Shown here piece after piece: positions 23,101-35,100 of a stretch of 64,000 bases of DNA. Position 1 is the first letter of the stretch; each line of letters opens with the position of its first letter. The notes under the pieces were generated by a model. That model was not told where the DNA came from. It made no database searches and worked only from the letters and a program-made list of their open reading frames with translations. The DNA comes from Amphibalanus amphitrite (Eukaryota > Arthropoda > Thecostraca > Balanomorpha > Balanidae): contig NW_024881574.1 in the NCBI RefSeq assembly GCF_019059575.1, positions 740,001 through 804,000 of the forward strand, written 5' to 3'. The translations under genes and the position numbers were made by a program.

Positions 23101-26100
23101 AAAAAAGTTCACTAAAGTCATTATCGAAGTAGCAAGCACTTATACCGTATTAGGTACACGGTATATTTATTGCTTATATAAGCACTTATACCGTATAATG
23201 AAGTATGATTGTTTAGTTACGTCTAGTTATGTCTAGGAAAGCTTTGCTGCGCAGGACAGTTGGTTCGTAAAAAAATATGTAGAAACATGATACAGCTGCG
23301 AAGTCGGCAGGGCATGGCGGAGATGAGCTGAGTCAAATCGTCATCACTTTATTATCTCAAATTGTAGTTTCTTCGAATGAGTTCATCCAAGGTTAATGGG
23401 CTATTTCCAACGCATAATGTTTGTTTACGTTGTTACATCAACAAGTGTCTGGGAATAATTAATGAAGTGGTTCCACCTAGAGTGAAAGTAGTTTGGCCCA
23501 GGTAAATAAACACCTCACCCGGTGTAAGCAGACCGGATCGTGGGTCCCATTATTCAGTTCCGCGAAATTTTGGTAAGCCGTCTCAAGACATGAAGAACCG
23601 TCTATTTCAATTTCGTCAACCGTCGCTCTTAGTCCATTGGGCATAGATCATTACGTATCCGACAAAAAGACGTCGATTGTTACGCAGAATGAGCTCTTCG
23701 TGATCATTTATTCTTAATCCTCCTGTTATATCACGGTTAACCAAATAACTAACCTCACCACAGTAGCTATGGCGCAGCTAAGCAAGGAGACCGTCGAATT
23801 AGATTTACTCAGTAATGTTTAGAGTGAAACAGTGATGCTCTATCTCACTTCATTGGATTCTATGGATCTCTTGGATGAGTTCTGTATGAACTTAACAGCT
23901 GACACCTTCAATACCTTGCTTTATTCGTTCACGAATTATAGAGGTGCTTGTCACATGAACCATCTTTGGAAACTCAGAAGGAGCGAAAACTGAAGCGTAT
24001 TTTTACCGCACTGCGATAGCCTATCCCGACAAGTCACATATTGTCAACTTAAATGTCAAAACAGTGCATTGGAGGTCCCAGGGGACAATACCAGGGCCGG
24101 TGCAAACGGAAAGGTCATGAACTTTGGATTATATTGCCGCAATAAAGGCTCGTACATTTGACACCTCAAAACATAAACTGCATTCGTTAACGGGCCTGAA
24201 CCTTCCCTATCGGTTCATTCGTCAATATTGTCTATAAACCTGCTGCAATATTCACTCCTATCACCTTGTTAGACTGCTTCAACTGCATACAGAGGCACAC
24301 AGTTCGATTAGTACATTCAACAGGGTCCCGTATGAGCGATGTAACTACCACTAGCGTTCATCGTGAGCACGTCTCCGTCTCGGCCACCTCTCATACGCTC
24401 CATTGACGCCAAACTATGACACACGGCGTCGGTCAGGGCCGACAACCATCACCCGCGGCGGCACCCGACCGTCGCCAGCGGCGGCGGCACGGAAACGACT
24501 GCAGGCGCGCATCATCACGGCTCGATCACGGCCGAACGGCGACCAAGGCAAGGCCGAGTAGAGCCTGGCCGCAGCCTCACCTTCGCTCGGGCCGCCGCCG
24601 CGTGACCCAGTTCCTAGCACCTCCGGGGCGGGCCAGGTGATCCCTGGCTCACCGCGGCACCGGCAGATTGGCTCTGTGACGGGGTTACGAGACACGCAAC
24701 AACAACGACGACGACGGTGACGACGCAACGGTGACGACGCAACGGCAACGACGGCGTCGGCCGAGTTGAAAGCAGATGGTTTAGTTTAGGTTATTTTAGC
24801 TTAGTTCATTTTGGGTAAAATCAAACTTCAAAGGGCATGTGCGGCCCAGTTGCACAATGCACATTATGTCATTGATAAAACTGGGTAGGGTAGCCTGGGG
24901 CAAGACGCCCCAGATAATTTATTTTGCTACATAACTTTTGTCCCACATGACCTGGAAGGCTAAATTTGTGCTCAATGCGTTCTTTGGACATTTTACTTTA
25001 AATTCCACCCCTCAAATTATTTCACCTATGATCGGACTCCCAGCTAGGAAGCGATTTGTGAAGCAACTGCAAATGGGGCATTTTGCCCCAGCCCCAGGGC
25101 AAAACGCCCCACGGCCTGGGGCAAGAAGCCCCATACTCTAGATTAAAGATTAAACATGGTAGTTGGCTAAATCTTATATGAGAGGTCCGTTAGACCTCTG
25201 GAGGCACGGCACTGAAGTTAGCACATTCCATCCTGTCAGGTGTTCAGCTATGACACTATTGTAGGTATGAGCAGGTTTTTCACCTGCCTCAAAGAACCAA
25301 ATAATAAATTATTGCAATGCAAATGTTTACAGAATGCTTCCTTTGCCATCCAGTTGCTGAGAAAAATACACAAAAGGGCATAGAAACTTACTGTTCGCCA
25401 GCTACCGAACATTAGAAAGTGGGTAGCCCGAACAACACATGGGGTAAAACGCCCCATGGGGCTTTTTGCCCCGCGACCTACTGGGGCGTTTTACCCCATC
25501 ACGTAGTTCGGTCAGAGAACAACGCTTTGCACTCCAGCAAGACATAATTTAACACGAACCAACCCGGCATGATAAGCGTTAAACAATAGTTGTTCAAAAT
25601 ACATAAAAGTCGTTAACGTGATGTGGACCATAAAAGAACGCCATGATGCATAATCTGACAACAAAACATAAAAATCACTCAAAAAACACATTTTTGGCTA
25701 TATCGCCCGAAAAAGTCAACACAATTTCTTTCCAGTCTGCTCATATAATGATCATATAGTGCACGTTTTATAGAAGAGAGGATGTTTCCCCAGAAATCTG
25801 CCACTTCCGAGAAACATCGGTGAGGCGTTTTACCTCGGCGGGGCGACTTGCCCCGGTCTACCCTACATGAAAATAGCATAATAGCAAACCAATAACAGCA
25901 TTGACAATTTGTTAACAATCTGTTCAATATCACCTGAAATAATATTTGCAGTTTGCACCATTTCCATCGGCGACAGTGATGTCATTTCCCGTCAGCCCTG
26001 GCCCTTCTCCGTCGAGTCATCTCACTCTGGCAACGAAGGCATTGAGGAGAAAACGACATCACCGCACTCCCCCACCATCTCAACCTTCAGCCACCACACT

Positions 26101-29100
26101 CACCTGGTGACGAAGGCGGTGAGGAAGCCCCAGATGATGCCGACCAGGGTGCCGCCCAGAGCCACGATCAGAAACTTGAGCAGACCGGCAGCCACGTCCA
26201 GTGCAGTGATGTTGTTCTCACCCATCTCCACGTACGCCTCAAACATGTGGTACAACACCTGCGGAGAAGGGGGAGAGGATGTGGTAAATCAGAGGACGAG
26301 GAACTGCTGAAGGGTTTGGTATGAAGGTGACAGTGTTATGTCCAGGGATTCAAACTTTTAGGTGATTATGCGGTGCCAGTGGGCTTGATATTATATGCCA
26401 GTACCCATAGACATATTAACTATACAGGGTCTTCTCATAGCTACTCATGTTTTAAAATGTTACCGTAACGTAAATGTGTAAAATGAATGAATTATGAATA
26501 TTCAAATCTTGTAGATTAGACAAGAGAAGAAAACTCCATGAATTCCGGTCCCTTAATTGTTAGAAGCTGCCGCTGTAAATATTCGGAACTGGCTGTATGA
26601 AGAGATGGAACAGGCAACATACACCAGTCATGCAGCCTACCGTGAGCTATTTGAAACCGCGTGATGATCTACATTTTTTGCACTGCATGGGACGCCTGCA
26701 TTGCTACTGTTGACTCATTGAACAGCTGTGGATCGCGATACTTTCCGCTTTCCGCTTTTTTTGCAGTAAACCGGCAATAAAATAATCAAATACTGAATCA
26801 CAAGTCAACCATGAATTGAAACAATGTCTTCCACGTACATTCATCATCCGCTAGTGCAATTGCATGCAATTCCTCTTACATAATATGCAACTGTGCATCA
26901 GAAAATTCAGCGTAACTAATACCTACCACCCATTGTTTATTCAGCCACTCAACCACCATGTAAAAATGATGCTTTGCCATGTCTGATTTCTATCTTTGAC
27001 ATGCCCACAGAAAGTAGAAACGGTCTGGAGCACAGTGAAACTCACTCTTAGCTCAGTGGAATAAGTATCAAAATATTTATTTCTAAATGCACACAATAAA
27101 ACCATGAGTATAACGGATCGGTTTAGAAAATCACAGGCACTTGAAAACCAAAAAGTGCCGGTTTTCTGCACTAATATGCAACATTTTTCTAGCCAGGGAT
27201 AGCTGATGATGGTATCAGACCACCCGATGGCGGCTAATTGTTGTTCGATTATCGATAGCGCTGTTACGCTTGCTACCTCAAAGCGCCTTATACGACGCAA
27301 TTTGGTTCGATTATGAGTCGCCAAGTACTTGAACCGGGACATTTCCATCTGGCCCTATACATCATCCTTTGCTGGTTTATCGAAACGTATAGAGAACAAA
27401 ATGTATGGACAATTAACAGTGAAAACGATATTTTAGTTAAAAAAACACAATTAAAATGTTCTTTCATATACACACAAAGTTAATTTTAAAGGTGCCCGTT
27501 CGAATCACGCAAAAAGCATCCGATTGAATCATAAAATAAGATATTACGTAATTTGTAACTACCCAAGCCAGCATTCACCCGGCTCGAGATGGTTGCCAGG
27601 CGCCAGCGATGGCATGGTCTGCTGCAGAACCCGAACAGGATCCGTATTGTATTGTTACCATGGCAGCTTAGTGTCCGCATTCCGTATCCATACAGTGGTG
27701 TCTGTAGCCAGTCCACCTGTGTCTGCATCCGTCCATGCAGTCCTCGTTTTTCCACGTGTGTGCCCTCCCATACAATTGTGTTCGCCTCTGGACACACTTT
27801 ACTGCACTGCACTGTACTGCACTGCACTGCTCAGAACTACCCCACTGCAGTGCTTTGCACGGCTCTCATATCCGGCCTGTGCACTTTGTGCCTGCGCGAC
27901 TCCCGTTTACGACCCATGTAGGTATGCATCCCACACTGACCTTCCGGCCAGCACCTACATGTATGACGAGCGGCTCTCCCCTGCCGCTATGACTCAGCCA
28001 GCATTGTCGACCTGACATGACACAGTTGGGCGAGGCTTCCGCCCCCTCCCCCTCCCCCTCCCCGGCTCCCGGCAGTCTGGTGGGACTCCCACAAGCTCCT
28101 GGCAAACCAAACGGGCGAGCGGTGACCGGTCCGTAGCGTCATGCCCCGCGGCCATTCGCAGCCAGGGACCGTAGCCCGAAGCGGTGCAGTGAATGGAAAT
28201 GCGATGGGGTGACGTAATGTCGCCACAATGGGTGTTGGGAAACGTGCTGAGCTGATGCAGGGTGTTCCCGAGCTCAGGGCAGCGAAAGGACCGAAACTTG
28301 TCGAACGTTTATCGAATAAGCCACGCAGTGGGTCCGCGGACGGGCTCGTAACGAAAAGGGTCGTAACGGAATCAGAGAAGCGAAATTACAGAACACAAAC
28401 ACCTAACTTTTTATTTGCGTTAACTATTTCAAGAGTGTTAGATATATCCATGCAAAATATACCTACACATAAATATAAGAACGCGCAGAAACTTACCACA
28501 GTGACGGCGTCATTGAGCAGGGACTCGCCGAAGACGACGATGTAGAGCATCTCGTTGACGTGGATCTCCTCGAAGACGGCCAGCACGGCCACGGGGTCAA
28601 CGGCCGAGATGAGGGCAGCGAACAGGAAGGTGTTCAGGATGGGCATTTCCACGCCGTACAGACCAGTCAGACCGACCAGGTACAGACCTCCGCCTGTGGA
28701 TAGAGAGGGGACGAGTCGTCAGCGCGGCCACAACAGGTGCTTTCAGACTTCCGCCTGCGTAACGGGAGAGCGACACGGATCGTCAGCGTGGTCAGAAGAG
28801 GTACAGACCTCAGCCTTCGGGACGACGCAAAATACAGGTATAGAATCTGGGAAGATTAGAAACCATAGACCTCATTGGCTTGATGTTGTGAAAGCGAGAG
28901 AAAAAAGCGATCATGACAAACATAGGTATACCTGTACTGCTAAAGAAAATGATTATTTTGCCTCGTCGGCGTCATCTTTTATTTCTTTTGCATTCGTAGT
29001 AGCATGATTATAAGTGGAGTTAGTTATATGGTTCCCGAAGCTAATACGGTTGTAGAACACCCTCGTTCTCCGAAAAGCCGGATAGACTCGGACGTATGCC

Positions 29101-32100
29101 TACAGTCCTATTGATCTCCAAACGCAGCTCGGCATCCGCAAACAGCCGTCCACATCAGTCGAATTGCCGAGCCATCGATCTACTCTCTATGTACTTGTCA
29201 TTCTTAATTGCTGTTTCTCGCTGAGATTGGTCGACAGGTATCAGGTATCCGCCCACCAGTCACCGAAGCTTCGCAGATAATGTATCATTGTAGACTTCGG
29301 GAAATGACCCCGACTTGCGTGCGCTCACAAATCACAGCTATTGATCGCGATATCATCTGCGCGGAACCGTCCCACGTCCGTTCCACCACGACTTCCACCC
29401 ACGTCTTCGCCTTCTGGCCCGTAAGATGTGTGGTCGCTCTAGAGATAGTCATCAGCAGCGTGGAGACGTAAACAAAAACAACACGTTACGAGTGTATCGC
29501 GTGTGATGACTCAATTCTCATCGCGAGATTTGAAAACCGGTCCTGATACAGATACAGATACAGATACTTTATTCACAGCAAATCCATGGAACATGGCTTT
29601 TCATTGCAATACGTCAAATATGTAAATACACAAGGTTCAAGACAGTTCAAGACCTGAGGTACAGCGATCTGTCATCTCCCTCCCTGCGGCAGCAGTGACG
29701 GCTACCACGCCTCACGTATTGTGAAGAAAAAGACGGGCAGACATGACGCGACGGAAACCAAATCGGCGCGTCACTTTGCGGCGTGTGACGACGCAACAGT
29801 GCGCTACTGATGCGTGACGCGCACGGCGCCGCAATCGCCGCCCATTAGCGGTGCGTTCGCGGCGCGTTGTTGACAGCTGCGGCGCGACGGCGCGGTGGCG
29901 GCGGCGGCGCGGCGGCGGCCCTGGCCCAGATGAATGCCGCGGGGCCACTCCAAGCCTCCGGGTAGGGCGACAGCGGCGGCGGCAGCAGCAGCTGAAAGTG
30001 TGGCGGCCTTCCCAAGGGCGAAGTCAGCGGGAGCGCCTTCAGCGCTCTCGAACAGATGATTGAGTTACCTCAGAGTGTCGGTAATCAATCACGTAGGTAG
30101 TGATCTCGTGAGGTCGCTAGCCCGAGATCGCAGTACATGAAATGGAGGGTCGGAAGAACTAACTAGGGCGGCAGCTAACTAGACACGCAACAGATAATAA
30201 CTCCCACGCAGCCTGCGTCCAGCTGATGCGTACGGAGATGCGGCTGGGCAATGCTTTCCCATTAATACAGGAGACGTTCAAATGCTCAAGAGCGACAAGA
30301 ACTGGAAGGACTTCTCCGAGGCCACGGGACTATCTCGAAGAGATAGACCGGTCCCGAAAGGCACACCCTATATAGGGCAGTGGTCGGCAGGTCCTCCGCG
30401 GTCGTGCCCCCTTTTTTGGCGCCAAGCAGCGCCATTACCCCCACCTGCCAGACCCCATTGGTGATATAACCATGGTTACTAAAATTCCATACTTTTCCGC
30501 GACTCTTTGGGTACCACATCTGCGAGAAACCACAGGCTCCCCCCCTGCGGTTTCTCGCAAATATCTCAAAAAAGTTGAGCGCCACCATTTTGTCACATTT
30601 TGTCATGCATTTTGTCTGCACATGTTGTGAAAATTTCAGACCAAAGTCGCTCAAAGTCAGGTCACCAGATCACGTCAAGTTACCTCACCTCAGTAAAGAC
30701 TGTAACGCCTGTTGTAGCTACACAGAGTAACAGATCTCTTTCAAACTTTCAGGAATTGACAAAGGCAACAAAACATGTACAAAATTTGTATCTCGGATAT
30801 TTGATGTAGGTGACCAAAGGTCAGCTCACTTTCACGCCCTCTCTCGTTATCAATGGGAGAGGTCGCAAAGTCAATGGTAGAAATTGAAAGACGCCTCTTT
30901 TGGATGAGTGTCATTCCTAGCACTGTGAAGCACTGAATCACAAGGAAACATGACCACTGAGCCGGAAAACTGCACCCGTAACCCCGCTGTTATGTCCCTG
31001 AGGTCATTTCAAGTCGTGAACGGCATCTAATAGTTTTTCGCTAATAACTTTTGATAAAGGCATGCCAGAGCGATGAAAATACCTTAGATGTGTTTAGCTC
31101 GACGACACGGATCACCTGATGTGCAACAAGACCTTCGATGCTTCTCGACGGGGGGAGCACGATGCTGATAAAAGTGAGCTCTTGCAAGTTCTGAGTGAAA
31201 CGCTACTGAAGAAAAACTATCAGCAAACAACGTACATTTTATCAGCAAAAAACGTACATTTTAGCCATTTTTGTCTCCGTAGGCTAAATCGTTATTCTTA
31301 GGTTAAATCTGAGGGCGTCATCAGAAAAAAAAACGTTAAGAGAGCTATCGAATGCGTTTTTCCGCAGCTCTGTAGCTCTATCCTTTCCTGAGCTATAGGC
31401 CAGTTTGTCGAAAATTGTCAAAGGTTGACCTGAAAATTGGCGAAATTTTACGTTCGATGACCTCTGGTGAGCTGACCTTTGACTTGACCTAAAAAGTGGC
31501 CATAGTTTTCCTTCATCATGTCTTACTCTCTTTCGAACGCCGACTACGGCGTTTCGCTAGTGACCCAGGAGACAAGTTAGAAGGGGGGAGGGGGTTCAAC
31601 TTCCACCTCCAGCAGGGCGTGGATACCCAGGAGCCCCATCAGGGCGCGGGTTAACCCCCATACGAATAGGGGTAGCGTGTATTTTTGGGGAATAGATCAC
31701 GTTAAAAGGGTCGGATCATAAAAACTGTACCCTCGAGCCGATCATTTTTATCTGTCCTGAAAATGGCATGACCTTAACCCGAATAACCGTTGATTTGTGA
31801 GATCTTTCTTGAGATCATGGCAGTCCACAAAATCTCACTTCAAGAAGTTACAACAAGAGCCGATTTACTCGGGACTTGTCATTGACCTCTGGAAGGTCAC
31901 CAAATGACCAAGGACCTTTAAATTGGGTAGCAGCGGCTGCCTATCTTCACGGGCAGCACGCTCAATTTTTCTGCAAAGCTCCAGCTCAGAGGCCGAGATG
32001 CTCGGGTCAGGGTGCAATGGACAACTCCTCTCCCTTGCGTTAGTGACTGTGAAAACGCCAACAGGCGAGCGCCGGCTAATACATGGCAGTTACTTTTGCG

Positions 32101-35100
32101 CGACTGTACGGAATGGTGAGCAGCTATGTACATGAAAATTGGCATGCGCCAGCTGATCAGTTCATGCTTTGTGCGTTTGCCCTCGACTAATTTTTAAATC
32201 CTGGGGCACAACAGTTGCGATGTCCGTCCCATCAATGGAGCCATTAATTCTAAAAAAAAAGATGAGGCTTTCTCAGAGGCCCTCATTACCCCCCGCCGAA
32301 TGGCGCCATTACCCCCAAAGGGGGCATGCCCCACCATTTGCCGACCCCTGCTATAGGGTATGTCCCAGCCTAATATTGACAATACGGACCCAGCAAGCTA
32401 CCGGATACCGAATCCTGGACACACCGCGCCAACCTTCTGTGTGTTGAGCCACGCGTGAGCCACAAAGCGGAAGCCGTCACGTCACGCCTCGCACAGTCAC
32501 GACTCACAACTCACGCTCTCCGAGTGAGTCACGCTGGCTCGGTGTCCCTGGGGGTGCCAAGGTGTCCCCGTTCGACCCAGCGCACCCCCGAACTGATTGT
32601 TCGGAGGCTGCAGACAGGATAAGGTTGATCAATCGGTCTGCACTAAGCTCAATGGTCCTAACCGAGACACCAGACTTTGTAGACCTGCACCAAGCAAGGC
32701 GAAAAGGTTACCTCGACACCAGTGGGATTCCCGCGTTGCGGCATTCTCACTTCTTGGTCCCCGGCTCCCGAAATCACCGAAGCGCGCGAGAGCGTAGGCA
32801 ATGGGCATCCCGCGGTAGTAGCACCCAGCGCTGTGACGACATGGTGCCGCGTGGAGACGTCATGAACCTGATAGCATCACAGTATTGTCACACAACACTG
32901 ACAGGTTTTTTATTAGATTCACGTGATCGGTAATAGTTGACGACAGTATTGGCTATCGAACTCTATTTTGGTGTAATGAATTATCGGACAGCCGGAAGCA
33001 AACCACCATTATGCACAAATTGTACAAAAGCGAGCCAAAATCATGCTCAGGTGTGTAAGCGATGTGACGAAGTCCAGCTATGCGCGTGTATCCCCCACTG
33101 GGCGTTCACCTAGTCGGACGCGCGTCACCAGAGTAGGGTCAAACCGCAAGTCATCAGAGCCACACAAGGAGAAAACGTCCCAGACATCCGGACTCCGGAA
33201 CGGCGGTGACCCGGGGAAAACCCACAGGATACCGCTCTCGCGTCTGATCTGCAGAATTCAGCCCGCGCTCCGCCTATAGGGATACGCTGTACACTGGTGT
33301 GGTAACCGGATCTGCTGCAGGTCAAAGAAACCGCTGTTTGCTGGCTGGTGGAGTTCTCGATTCAACCAGAGGTAAAGCAAACACTAAGCAGGTCCTGAGT
33401 TTCATTAGCACTGATTTATTTATGTGGAAACTGTACACAGGCAATATGATTGACATTGAACAATAAATACGCGTAAGGATGGTGCGTCAATTATTCGAAT
33501 GTAGTTTTATACAGGAAAGTGAACTTAAGGCGAACACTGACATAGACTTATCTATGTAATACAGTAGGCAAGTATAGACCTAAGTTGTATACAGAGGTCT
33601 ACGCATGGACCTCTGTATACAGAGGTCTGTGACGAAAGTTAAGTATTTGTTTAAAACTTTTACGTGTTCTTTTTGGTTCCTATTTTTTTTTTTTGACTAA
33701 ACGCAAACAACGACAGGAATTTGTATTTTTTCTGTTATCATGCAATATTAATCGCGTAAACGTAAAGTCAAATGTTATTTACATGATCGAGTCACATGTT
33801 TTATCATCGCACAGCTCTGACATTTTACATTCATTATAGGTTGTATGGCGGGCCATTTCACATTTGAATTAAAATTTCAATTGTTTCCCGCAAAACTCTG
33901 CACTACAGCGCAAGCCGGACAGAACGAGTACAACTGTGACTGGTTAGTGGCTGTACCGAGGGCATGGATAGTGAACACGAGCAGTGTTATCCATAGCACA
34001 CGTGTGTCACTCGTTAAGTGCTAAACGTGACGGCAAAAATGAAAACAATGGATAGCGCTAAAAAGTGACAGCTGGCTTGGACACCTATAGGAAAGTTACT
34101 TCGCATGGCTTTCAGGAACGATGGGTGTATTTACAAGGACACGATAAATATCGACACCCACATAACTATTTCTTATTACGCTCCTGTTCAGGCAGCTAAC
34201 CGTCTTACGTGATATCCAGACTCCAGTAGGCCTGACAAATATGGTCCATATCTAACCATCAACATTGCATCGAGCATTTTTACTGTTACCGTGCGCATTG
34301 CGTGTTGCACTTGGAAGCATCAATGAAACATATTAGGCATAATTACAGACGTATATTGAATACGTTTTAAATCGTTGTGCATCGACGAAGAGTCTCATCT
34401 CCGCACTGTTTAGTCACTCATGCAGCCTACGCCCTTCGATATCCTTAGGAAGTTGCCTGCTCAGGCTCGTTGGAACGCAAGGAGAGCGTCGCACCGCAAC
34501 GCTCTTATTTTTCCTGGATCTGCTCAGAACAATCCAATGGAATAGCAATGGAAGTGAACAGGTGGCACGTGCTGCACAAACCACAAGATTCCCTCACGGA
34601 AGAAGACCGGTTTCCGACACTCATTCATGCCGTGTCCGAGTTCCCAGAAGGAGGTGGTTGTTAGCAAGAACTTTCAAGCCCTCGTGAGGAAAGAGCTCGT
34701 CACAAATCCGTTAACAAGGGCAGGATTAGGAAATAAGCAGGGGTGTAGGATCGCAAAATAGGTTGGGGGGGCTGAACCCCGGACGCCGCGCCGGTGGGGC
34801 GGCGACGAAAGTTGCTGAGCGGGGGGGGGGAGAAACCAGCAGTGGAAAAGGTGTTGACCGGGGGGGGGGAGGGAGCGTGGACCATGGTGGTGAAAAGCGG
34901 GTCTATGACTTGAGTGATATGACTTATTCTCTCCCCCTGGATCCAAGTTCAGGCTTATAAAATAAGGCGTAGGTATTTATATTCTGGCTCAACGTTTTGC
35001 AACCACATTTATGCAGTGTATGTTCCCGCTCTTTTCAAATGCAAAGTGATGCCACTTAAACGGTATATGTAGGCTCTTCTTATACTTAAGGCTGATGAGA

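Noticed and set aside
24414..24728. Opposing 74- and 104-residue frames in a GC-rich tract as a nested gene
   Set aside because: Open on both strands because of CGACGACG-type repeats, with no acceptor/donor pair or domain.
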